From Akanthomyces muscarius (Eukaryota; Ascomycota; Sordariomycetes; Hypocreales; Cordycipitaceae): a stretch of 64,000 nucleotides of DNA. The translations under genes and the position numbers were made by a program. Where the stretch lies: the NCBI RefSeq assembly GCF_028009165.1, contig NC_079244.1, positions 1,612,001-1,676,000 of the forward strand. Reading direction: 5' to 3'. Below are positions 41,224 to 50,546 of this stretch, in pieces. The notes beneath the pieces were generated by a model, which worked only from the letters and a program-made list of their open reading frames with translations, did not search any database and was not told the origin of the DNA. Each line of letters opens with the position of its first letter. The stretch's first letter is position 1.

Positions 41224-42724
41224 ATGTCTTCCAAGCGAGACTACGACGATGTGGACGACACGGAGCCATCAGAGCCAGAGAACAAACGCTCCCGCAAATC
41301 ACGGCAAAGGCAGAGCTCGTCGATAGATCCAAGCTCGGGCCAGAAATATGTTTTTGCTAGCCATTATAATGCGTCAACAATTCCTGTTGGGGAAGAGTCA
41401 GATTTCGAGGATGACACGGACGCAATGGCGTATCTCATGTCTGTGAGGTATGTAGTAGCATTTTTCGCCCGTCTTGCGGTCCTCAGCTAATTGGTGGCAC
41501 AACTTCAGAACACAAGCATCCGGAATACCGCACGTTCTTGCGGCGCCGAAAGTACAGATCGGTCCACAGCTTCCGAGCGACTTTGTCAAGATCAAGCTTA
41601 AGAGATCTGATGATGGGGAAGTCGAGGAGGACGACGATCAGGTTGACAGAAGCATATACGATACTGGTATTAGCGACAGCAGAGGCTTCTACGACGATGG
41701 TGCATACATCGGCCGAGACGACGATTGGGGGGGCGAAGGCAGCGATGACTGGGACGAGGATGAGGACGAGAACGCCGAGGTTTCAGAATCAGCCGTTCTA
41801 GAGTCATACTTTGCCGCCATCATGCAGCAATACTACCACCTACGTGCTATTGTGAACAAAACTCCTCCGGCGGATGCAGCCAAGCGCATTCACTCTTCTC
41901 AAGCGACCTATGCATCTTCATTTGGCCCAGGGTCGACAGCCATAAAGGTCTGGCCTCCACTCCTTCGCAACACAGATCCGACTCCTCTTCAAGTATCCCT
42001 CATGTCAAAAGACACCGTCATCAGGGTCCTGCGCATCATGCTTGGAGGCAAATTTCTGCGCCGTGGCTATCCACTGCCCGAGCGCACCAGTCGTTGGATA
42101 TGGGCTCTGTTGGCAAGGCTACCAGAGCGGGGGGAGCTCAACTACTCGGAAATCGGCTGGGTGCGGGATCTTGGTCGAAGGGCCGTGTTGCTGGGCAGAA
42201 GTCTATCCGAAATGGCCGCACTGCGGGACGAGCTTGCAGAAGGTGGGTTGGGAGTGAATGATGCTGTGGACGCCAGCAGCAGTGACGACGAGGTTGTTGC
42301 GGATGAGCCTGCTGCCCAGGACGACGTTGGCACGCCAGCTGCAGAGGAATCTGAAACCGCAAAAGACCTGCCAGGAAAAGGATTGGTAGAGGAAAGCGCC
42401 CACGCGGAGGAGGGGGAAGAAGAGGACGTGGCAATGGACATTGGATCTGACTCTGACGAAGGAGAGATTCGTGAGGACGACAAGGACAAACCCGCCGAGA
42501 AAGACAACATCTCATTGGAAGCAGCCAAGTTTGCTTTTCTTGCTCGGCTGGAAGCAAAAGCTTCCGATGATGAGCAAGATGATGAACAAGACAAACTTGA
42601 CGCCGCCCGGGAGCGATCTCGGATTAACATGCGGGCGACGCTCAACATGATTCTCACCGTTGCGGGCGAGTTTTATGGGCAGAGAGATCTACTCGAGTTT
42701 CGGGAGCCGTTTGTCGGCATGTAG
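41224..42724 (+). CDS. GEMIN2: Gemin2/SIP1-like (SMN-complex) protein
   Basis: Two exons, 41224-41447 and 41509-42724, giving 479 residues. Gemin2 binds SMN and Sm proteins and helps load the Sm ring on snRNAs. Visible features: AMAYLMSVRTQASGIPHVLAAPKV near residues 68-90, typical of the family start; SYFAAIMQQYYHLRAIV; then the helical core with LMSKDTVIRVLRIMLGG, SRWIWALLARLPERGELN and SEIGWVRDLGRRAVLL; and a C-terminal NMRATLNMILTVAGEFYGQRDLLEFRE. Two acidic insertions (about 120-155 and 320-420) lengthen it well beyond animal Gemin2 (about 280), which is usual for filamentous fungi. Nuclear/cytosolic. The name is based on motif resemblance. Confidence 0.82.
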
Positions 42725-42869
42725 GTTCACAGGCGGGTTGTACGATACAAGGTTGCACTGTTACCGTCACGTTTTTGTCAACATTATTGTTTATTTCAGG
42801 TCGAACTAAACCAAGATACCCTGGCGGAAAGCCATAGCATATTCCTAATGAACCAAAAGTCGAAAGCCG

Positions 42870-42896
42870 AAAAAAAAAAAAAAAAAAAAAAAAAAA
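42870..42896. repeat. Poly(A) run of about 27 nt
   Basis: An uninterrupted A run in the convergent 3' spacer between the Gemin2-like and RNR-inhibitor-like genes. It could be a retroposed tail or a simple repeat; no gene copy lies next to it. Confidence 0.9.
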
Positions 42897-43060
42897 GGGA
42901 ATAGCCACTGCACGACATCTACAGACTTTCTGGATTCGCCAGTCCCAAACGCCGTGCGCCATGAAATCACAAGTAATAAAGAAAAAGAAAAGAGGTCCGC
43001 ACTCGTACAAAGGTTCCCAACGTAGCGTACATCGTATCACCGCTCAGACTGGTAACCAGT

Positions 43061-43753
43061 TTAGACAGCCATGTTCAAGTCTTGCTCCTCGTCAAAGACG
43101 AGGAACTCAGCGTCTTCAAAGTCCTGGTCGACCTTCATATTCTCCTGTCCGACGTGTCTGCCAACGGCAGGCTTCGTCTTGCGCGAGCGCGGAATTGCCA
43201 GAAGGCGCGCATTGCCGCGGCTTCCGGGGCTGAGCTCGCCGTGGAGCTCCCGCGCATCCTCGTCGTCATCGTAGATGCGCTTGCGGGAGGGCGTGGTGGC
43301 GGTCTCCTCGCCGCCGTCGACCGTCTCTTGGGACATTGTCAACTCGGGCACGGCATCCTCGTCGGGGACGTCGTCGCGCGCAAAGGCGGGCTGCGACTCG
43401 AAGCCTCCCACCCTGTTGATGCCGCAAAAGGGGAGGAGCTCGCGCGAGGCGACCCTGGTGCTGCTGCTGCGGACCTTGGGGGCGTTGGGGACGGTGTTGT
43501 CGGTCCACAGCTTGAAGGCGCTGGTGCCCTCGGTCTTGTAGCCTTCGGGCACCGACTTGCGGACGCGCATGCCGACGCTCAGGAGGTTTGACTGGATGCT
43601 CGCCGGCAGCGTAGGCTGTTGCTGCTGCTGGCGTGCGGTCTCGGCGGAGGCGGGCGAGCCAGAGTGCGCACCGAAGAAGGAGGTGATTTGGCGCTGGGAC
43701 GGGTCCGCCGAGGCGCCGGCGAAAGGACGCTTGACTCGGGCAGTGCTGGACAT
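43061..43753 (-). CDS. Ribonucleotide reductase inhibitor-like protein with PIP box
   Basis: Intronless, 230 residues. Near the N terminus lies QRQITSFF (residues 20-27), a textbook PCNA-interacting box (Q-x-x-I-x-x-F-F). The segment LPASIQSNLLSVGMRVRKSVPEGYKT (about residues 50-75) resembles the fungal RNR-inhibitor domain found in Spd1-, Sml1- and Dif1-related proteins, and SRELLPFCGINRVGGF may be a second short conserved motif. Members restrain dNTP synthesis or retain the small subunit of the reductase in the nucleus, and in fission yeast are destroyed by CRL4-Cdt2 on chromatin-bound PCNA. The end is acidic (EDAEFLVFDEEQDL). Mostly disordered. The family call is from motif memory, so moderate. 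Confidence 0.72.
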   Translation of the reverse strand: MSSTARVKRPFAGASADPSQRQITSFFGAHSGSPASAETARQQQQQPTLPASIQSNLLSVGMRVRKSVPEGYKTEGTSAFKLWTDNTVPNAPKVRSSSTRVASRELLPFCGINRVGGFESQPAFARDDVPDEDAVPELTMSQETVDGGEETATTPSRKRIYDDDEDARELHGELSPGSRGNARLLAIPRSRKTKPAVGRHVGQENMKVDQDFEDAEFLVFDEEQDLNMAV

Positions 43754-44450
43754 GATGAAGAGATCAATGAGTTGATGGCGAATGCGATGTGGTCTGGTGA
43801 GATTGTGATTTTTGGACGTGGCTGGCCAGCAGCGACAGCGGCAATGGTTTTTCTCTCGTATCGAGAGCGATGAGGTGGTAAATTAGGGTTTTCGGGTCTG
43901 ATGCGGCTGTGCAAGAACGAAACTGGATGGCGGAAGTGAATACGACGAGATTATCGCAGATGCAAACGTGTGAAAGAATACAGCAATGAGGAGTGGAGAG
44001 GGTATGAGAGGGGTTGATGCAGGCGACGATGTTGCGTCACAGATGCAGGGCCCTTGTGCCTGGATATGCAGAAGAAACAGGGTCACTGAGTGAGGGTTCA
44101 GTTTTAGCCTGGGAATGGGGGCCTGGCAAAACCGGCTCCGGCAAAGGGAGCAGAGGAGCAAGGAACGGGTTGGTTGCTGGGGAGAGAAAAAGCGGATCCT
44201 TGCGTCAGCAACCCAGACGCGTCCCTGTCGCGATTTTTCGCGTAAAGTGACTCCGTCTTCCAATCACCCGAGCTTCATTGTAAGCGCAGCCAAACTTTTG
44301 TTATGCAGCCGATTCGTACGAGACAAGCGAGGATATCTATACTTCGTTTGCTAAAATGCCTCCGCACGCTCTGTATCGGAGCCGAGACTATATGCCAACT
44401 TGCCAGCGGTGCCATTCATATCGTCATTATCTTCCAAACGGAAACAGTCA
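43754..44450. other. Promoter region, no gene seen
   Basis: About 700 nt upstream of the RNR-inhibitor-like gene (which reads leftward). It should hold that promoter; no coding signal recognised. Confidence 0.5.
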
Positions 44451-44711
44451 AAGGCAGGCGGCGAGCTCGAGCATGCGCAGCTTCGGGCCTTCGCTCATAA
44501 AGGACGGCACATCCACAACAATAATGAAGACGGCGCAGACGTAGATGGTCCACCACTTTTCCAGATGCTGCTTCGGGGACCATGACACGCTGCGCTCGGG
44601 GATATCATGGCTGCCGTTGCGCTGCTCCCCCAGTAGAGGAGACGCCTCGTGGCTGCCGTCGCGGGCCGCTTTCAGTTGCAAGCAGCAACGCTCAAGGCTT
44701 TGGGGCAGCAA
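44451..44711 (-). pseudogene. Remnant of the start of an MFS transporter
   Basis: A minus-strand frame whose middle reads EASPLLGEQ, HLEKWWTIYVCAVFIIVVDVPSF and SEGPKLRMLELAAC. This is the cytosolic start, first membrane helix and following loop of fungal drug/metabolite transporters (compare the common EAPKLRMLEL motif). The frame then stops at TGA 44451-44453 where the family would continue, and no further membrane helices are found downstream. A broken copy of roughly the first 60-80 residues is the simplest reading. Confidence 0.55.
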
Positions 44712-44957
44712 TGCGACACGAATCGGAGTGAGGTCGCTTCTTGGGGTGAAGATTGGTACCTACTCGCCCCCCGTGGCCGCTGGATTCGCCTGGCTGTCTG
44801 GGGCCAGGGAAAGGCTCCGAGGACGAGGCTCCAGCATCTGTCCGGAATAGTCGGAATAGTCAGCACATCCGCAAGGCGAGCCTGTACCGAAACAGCGCAC
44901 GAAACGAGCTGGGCTAACTAATGTTTAGTTCTCGAGCAGCTAAACCTGCTGATTTAA

Positions 44958-45430
44958 TTAGTTGCGATGGATTTCTGTTTCAGCCAGGTCCGGAACAGGG
45001 CGCTCAAAGGCGACGACAATAAGGCTGCAGCTTGGCGGGCGGTCCACTGAAGCGGCGCTGTACGTCAACAAGACGTTGCCCGAGGTCCACTGTGATACGG
45101 TCACCTCGCCACTAAATGCACCAAATGCAAACCCCCGGGGCCGCTATCAAGCCCGCTGATCCTCCATGTGTGTTGTGTTAGGTAGTACAGGGCGATGAAC
45201 CCGTCGACATCCCGGAAGCTCGCCTGCTTGATCACGGCAATAGGCAATGTCACTTTTTTTCCGCTGTCTTGCATTCGCTGCGCTGCGGAAGGCTTGCGGA
45301 CGAAGTGACTGACAATCGGCCATGGAGGTTGTGCCAAGGGTGCGGATCATTAGCGAAGTCACTGGCATTGCTATCCGAACGGAACACTGGCATGTTCATC
45401 CCAGGCCAAGATATCGGTCTCAACGGCTGA
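44958..45430 (-). pseudogene. Frameshifted remnant of an unrecognised gene
   Basis: Plausible protein sequence continues across several minus-strand frames. A central part (SFRDVDGFIALYYLTQHTW, near 45170-45230) changes frame at a CCCCGGGGG run (about 45133-45141) into FAFGAFSGEVTVSQWTSGN and ends at TAA 44958-44960 after ETEIHRN. A preceding part (NDPHPWHNLHGRLSV) lies in another frame. No GT/AG introns explain these shifts. I do not recognise the family. An assembly or sequencing error in the G run could account for one of the shifts. Confidence 0.4.
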
Positions 45431-45654
45431 CCCTATGCATGCTTGACATCAGAATGGCTTCCTTTCGGTAAACATTCTCCGGCGTCTCATGTGGCAGAGG
45501 GTAGTCACCGTTCTGTAGCATGTTCGTAGAATCAAGGCACTGGAGAGATGTCATGCCCCAACCGTAGAACGATCGCTTGCTTGAGGTAGAGTTTTCTGAC
45601 ATGCCGCTGCTGTATGCTCCTCAAGAATTAATATCTGGCCTTTCAAAATCCTCT

Positions 45655-45978
45655 TTACATGTAACAAGCCAATCTAGTCGTCGAGTGTAGAGAGAGTCGT
45701 TCCGTGTTTCCCGCAAGCCCCAGTCGAACGGACGGGTGCTTGGCGCGCATGTTTTTCACTTCCATTTCAAGATCTTGTGTTAGCTGCCTCAATTTTTGCC
45801 CTATAACCAGATGGTGTTCAGCTTTTTGAGGACGTTGCATTGCTCGGCAAACGAAATGTAGCTTAGACTGACGGTATCTCTTTTGTGCGACTCTATTTTG
45901 CTCCTTCCTCTTCTTTGTAGCCTCAGCTAAGGACTTGCATTCTCCTCGAATGGTGTTAGCATGCATAGAAATTGACAT
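45655..45978 (-). CDS. Short bZIP protein, perhaps a decayed regulator
   Basis: Two proposed exons, 45873-45978 and 45655-45800, with a 72-nt GT/AG intron, giving 83 residues. Spliced, the sequence reads ATKKRKEQNRVAQKRYRQ then KLRQLTQDLEMEV: a basic region with the invariant N-x7-R spacing followed directly by a leucine-zipper-like helix. Without splicing the basic region is separated from the zipper. The protein is much shorter than usual fungal bZIP factors and lacks any activation or Cys-rich region, so the gene may be truncated or further exons may be missed. It lies beside an MFS remnant on the same strand, as in a degraded accessory or secondary-metabolite cluster (inference). Confidence 0.5.
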   Translation of the reverse strand: MSISMHANTIRGECKSLAEATKKRKEQNRVAQKRYRQSKLHFVCRAMQRPQKAEHHLVIGQKLRQLTQDLEMEVKNMRAKHPSVRLGLAGNTERLSLHSTTRLACYM

Positions 45979-46044
45979 AGCTCTGTTTCGTTCATTTTGC
46001 GGCGGCTTTACGTTGCTCAAAACCTCGCCTGACGTGGAGAGCAA

Positions 46045-48171
46045 TCAACCGGGGGCCGAGGAGGAGGAGGTCCAGGCATGTCTGCTTAAATATGCACGCA
46101 CTTAAATTACGACTTTAGCTTCTAAAGAAGGGGCCTATAAGCTTATCGACTGTGAGCGAACAATGGAGTTGATCTGTTCGATTCTGGAGCAGACACGATT
46201 GGACCGAGCTCGAGATCGCTGCCTCTTGCCATCAAGAGGGGCAGGTCGTCGTTATCCCAGGCTCCATTAGCGTCGTCAGATCATTATGCGCCGGTGTTCT
46301 GTTCGAGCAGAAACCAGGAATAACATGTCTTTCCTTGAAGCCTTTAAAAGTCTATTCCATGCGAGCCCCGCCATTGTATCGCAGTTTCCGAGTATGCTTG
46401 AACTCGGGCCTAAGCCTTAATGCTGCAATCAAGGGCGAATGGTTTGCGTGCAGCAGCAGATCTTGAAAGCCACCAGCATTAAATTTATCTACCTTCCCGA
46501 AATATACGCATCACTCTTGCAGGATCTCCCGCAAACATTGGGCTGCTTGAGGAAACAAAAGCAAAGGCCAGAGCTCCATACACGTAACCATCACAGGGAA
46601 CGTGAATGAGCTTGGTTCGCTAGCAATTTGAGGCGGATGCAAAAGTCGGCTGCGATCTGCTGAGCGCTGGTTTTGCCGTTCCGAGCTGCAAAGTATAATG
46701 GTCGGAAAACTAGTAGATATGCGCCGGTAAGCTCTGTTGTAGTTTCTCTAGAGTATGCTGCGTACTGTCCTGTCCTGTACTGTCCTGTAATATCCTCGGC
46801 GCTGGTAGCATTGTGTCTCATGGAAAGAGTTGCAACGGTGAAGATAAGCGCGGGCTTTAAGAACAGAATCTGGGAAAGGAGGCTGTCGCTGTATTTAGGA
46901 TAGACATTCTGAAGAATTCTTACATGGAAGGTTGTATCTCGAAGCTCTAGTCACATCGCTGCAGCTGGGTTCGGTGCGCGAACCCTTTGGCCACCCACGC
47001 CACCGTACACCTGGCACACTGCGGGTTATGGTGGGTGTAGTAGTAACCACGCAGTTTGACTCTTGATCAAAATACAGTGTTGCAATAGAACTAGACTGAA
47101 ATTGGTGTTCGTACTGCTTCCGTTTACATTGGTGGTACCTTCTGCCATAGTGGATTGCTAGCCCTTGGAAGCAGGCTCGGTCAATGTCGCAGCGTCTTGT
47201 GGAAGATGCATGCGCCGTCAGTTGATTCTTAAGTAGATACATATGTAGGTAAATCGAGAGTATAGTTGGAAGCATAGCCAACCCAATCGAATTTAGATGG
47301 AGTTGCTGTCGGAGGGCACACTATTCCTTATTCTCACCGCTTGCCTCACCGGCTGAGGCAATCTTGAAGTAACAGGGCCATTTTGCATTGTGCAAGATCC
47401 CCATCTAACGGTTCTACCAACCAAGTCTAGCCCGACCAGTACCCCATGAGAGCAACTCATTTATGGCAGCACCCATTTGCGTGGCAAAACTCACCTTTGG
47501 ACGCTCTGAAGGATGAAGATCTACCAGTCAATGTACATGCACATAAGACAAATGGGCATTGCAAAGTACGTATAGCTTGTAATATTCGTCGTTGATAGTC
47601 GTACAGTCACATATATAAACTCAACATACACTCCATCACGAGAAGACATGGGGTCCGCAGGTTTGATCGTGGAAACATTTTGAATTTCGCAAAGCACAGT
47701 GCCTTTCTACCGCAAATACACTGCACTCGGGTATGTAGCGATCCTCAAAAATCAGCAGTACCACGTCCTCGTATCCAGTGCAAAAGCAGGGTTATCTTGA
47801 ACCCCGGCGCCAGACACTCAATGTGAAAAACGCTTTTTCTCCAGCTGTCCACCCATGCAGTGCTTTTTGATTGTTCCTGCCTCAAGAAACGACTTCCTTG
47901 GTACAAAAAAGGCTTTGTTTTTTAACATCGCAAAAACGAGAAGAATGATGTGCCATGCAAGATATCCGGAGACCCCAAACGCCCCTGCTCTGGGTGTCCC
48001 ATCTTCTATCCGCAAAGAGATTGATTATGTTCGCCAGTAAGTAGGTTGTCTATCGCCCACCGCCAGTAAATAATGCCTGATTGTTGTTTTTTGCAGATCC
48101 GAGATGAATCACCGTACCATAAGAGTCATCAATTTACCCAAGGAAAAGAAGCATGCCCCGATGCGAGCAGT
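46045..48171. other. Gene-poor spacer
   Basis: About 2.1 kb with only short frames on both strands and no recognisable protein or RNA gene. Confidence 0.5.
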
Positions 48172-48731
48172 TTACTTTCTTCGGAAAGAGCAACCCTCGG
48201 TGAGTCTGGCCTTGCCACCGGTAGGCTGGCACAGGACGGTGGTGCAGCCCTGGCAGATGACAACGGTCTGGGCGTGGGAGAAGACGGTGGTGATGACGAA
48301 GCAGCCGGGGCACTTGACGTCCATGAAGAAGGATCGGGGGGCGGGGACAAGAGTCTGCGGGAAAAAAAGACATGTTAGGAGCCAATTCGTCGGGATCGGT
48401 CTTGTCGGTTGCTTGTCGGGATGCGTCGTACCTTGAGCTTGTGCTTCTTGGCCTCAGCGGCCGCGGAAGGGTTCAGAAGATCAACGGCGAGAACCTAGAG
48501 TCATCAGTTAGCATCTCTAACCACGCAGTGTATCCTTGCTGAATCATGAAACATGGATCCCCTGGCGTCGAGTCTAGTCGTCGGGGCCGCAGGCGTGTGT
48601 CGTTCTTGTTTTTTCGCGATGAAGTTGTCGGCATTCGATATCCAGTCCATCCATAAATTGCTCGATTGTTCCATTCCTTCCGACCGGGTTCATGTTCCAT
48701 AATTCGCATACTCTGAAAAGTCGCTTACCAT
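48172..48731 (-). CDS. RPS27: 40S ribosomal protein eS27
   Basis: Three coding exons: 48729-48731, 48432-48494 and 48172-48354, giving exactly 82 residues, the family length. The first exon contributes only the ATG; a GTAAGC donor follows at once and a 234-nt intron separates it from [21 protein letters not shown]. The last exon reads [45 protein letters not shown]. The four zinc-binding Cys (CPGC and CQGC pairs) are intact. It is a small-subunit component of cytosolic ribosomes. The start assignment rests on perfect agreement with the conserved [10 protein letters not shown] beginning. Divergent from PLP2. Confidence 0.96.
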
Positions 48732-49256
48732 CTTGACGGATTATCTCGAGAAAATATCGGTGTTCTTGCGAGGGTCGAGATGCTTGACGAAATCTAGGAC
48801 GATTTGGAGGCTCGCAAGATGGGTGAGAGGAGTTAAGCGAGGAAAAGTTCGGTGGACTCGAGGGGGCCTTCTGGTTCGCCTCCGACTCAAAATTTCGTCC
48901 AAAGCAGATTAGTGCCATAGGGTTTTGCTGCCCACGCACACGTGATAAAATTTTAAACGGCAGTCATTGGCCGAGCCGCCCACTTTAGTTACTCATCGTG
49001 GCGGATTTTGGGAAATTTTTATGCAGCAAGAATTATGGGCCTATTTGTGCAAGCCCGGAGCCGTCTGCCACTCAGACACTTGACACTTTTCCAGGCACCA
49101 ACAGACTGAGCGGCTTGGTGGGGCTAGTGCTGTGGCGAGGGGCATGAGCTTTTGCAGTGACGTGGGCTTCAGGCTACAGCATAACAGCTCCGTAGCTATC
49201 TGTCTCGTTGAAGCAAAGGTTTCTTGAAACCTTCTAACCAAGCCAAAACTACCAAC
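48732..49256. promoter_or_regulatory. Divergent promoter eS27 / PLP2
   Basis: 525 nt between the two start codons, containing the leaders and promoters of both genes. No other gene seen. Confidence 0.5.
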
Positions 49257-50091
49257 ATGGCGGCACCTTCGGAACAGAGGATTGCTGTACCGATCGATGA
49301 TCCCAATGCCGACACAGAATGGCAAGTGCTCGCACATACGATCAGCTACAACTGCTCTCTAACAAATACTCAATAGGAATGATATCCTTCGCAAGCATGG
49401 AGTTATCCCTGAGAAGCCGCCTAGTCCTACACCGATGATCGAGGAAGCTATTATTGAAGGCAGACGACTTGCGCACGAGAACAGACTCGAAGGCAAAGAT
49501 TTGGACGAACTTGACGAGCTCGAAGACGATGAGGAAGATGCTTTTCTCGAAGAATATCGCAAGAAGCGCATGGCGGAGATAAACAAACTGCAAAAGAAAT
49601 CAATCCACGGCAGCGTCTACCCGATATCGAAACCCGACTACCAGCGCGAGGTGACAGAAGCCTCGGAGAACGGCCCGGTCTTTGTCAATCTCACGTCGAG
49701 CATGGGCACCAACGTTGAGTCGCGGGTTTTGTCTGACCTCTGGAGACAGGCGGCGCAAGAGTACGGCGACATCAAATTCTGCGAAATCCGCGCGAACCAG
49801 GCCATTGAAAACTACCCCGACCGCAATTGCCCCACCATTCTGGTGTACAGCAAAGGCGACATCGTGAAGCAGGTCGTCACGCTCATGACTATTGGCGGGG
49901 TGCGCGCAACGATGCGCAATATAGATGATATGCTGGTAGAGGTTGGTGCTGTACCAGAATCTGACATGCGCATCATAAAGAGACGGCAAGCTGCCGAAGA
50001 GGCGGAAGAAGAGCGACTAGCAGGCGGCAAGACCATCAAGACTGGGACCGCCGGTCGGTCTAGGGACGATGACGATGACGATTGGGATTAA
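49257..50091 (+). CDS. PLP2: Phosducin-like protein Plp2 (PDCL3 / VIAF type)
   Basis: Two exons, 49257-49321 and 49377-50091, giving 259 residues. The intron has a GC donor (G|GCAAGT) with a CTAAC branch site and TAG acceptor; the nearby GT would bring an early stop, so the GC-AG intron is required. Plp2 is an essential cytosolic co-factor of the chaperonin CCT in folding of actin/tubulin and cell-cycle proteins. The N terminus has TEWNDILRKHGVIPEK, the family signature; residues 45-90 are acidic helices (DELDELEDDEEDAFLEEYRKKR); the thioredoxin-like fold follows (VFVNLTSS, DIKFCEIRANQAIENYPDRNCPTILVY, TIGGVRATMRNIDDML). The C terminus is acidic and ends in DDDDDDWD. Confidence 0.93.
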
Positions 50092-50546
50092 GCATGATAG
50101 ACGGCGTTAAACAAAACGAAACAAAATGAATCAAAAATTTGAACACGCTTGCCATCGATGTTGCCCGAATGTTGCAGCTCAAGCCACTTTCACTGTGCAC
50201 ACTGTATCGGGAGCCGCAACAATCAGCAAAAGCATGGGTCCGACAATACGTCAAGGCATATATGCGGTCGCGTCCGAACGCGTCCGAGGCTGTTCAAGGA
50301 TCGAATTCTTTCCAGGTCAAGCGATGTCAAGAAATGAGTAATTCTGACAGGCCAGGATCTTGAAGACCCTGAAATTAGCCTCCAACGGAGGCCCCGCATC
50401 GGCAGTGGGGCTATTGCGGAAGCACACGTGCGGGTACTTTATCGCGTCTCGACGCGTCCACCACCAGGTAATATCTTATGTACAAACCGCAGGAAGTTCC
50501 GTCTTCTCAACTCTGTATAATAAATTTAGCTGCATAGTTTGTCGTC
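50092..50546. other. Intergenic region
   Basis: 455 nt between PLP2 and the LRR gene on the same strand: 3' UTR and promoter, no gene recognised. Confidence 0.5.

Noticed and set aside
42870..42896. Poly(A) run as sign of a retrotransposed gene copy
   Set aside because: No adjacent gene copy or target-site duplication could be seen; treated as a simple repeat.
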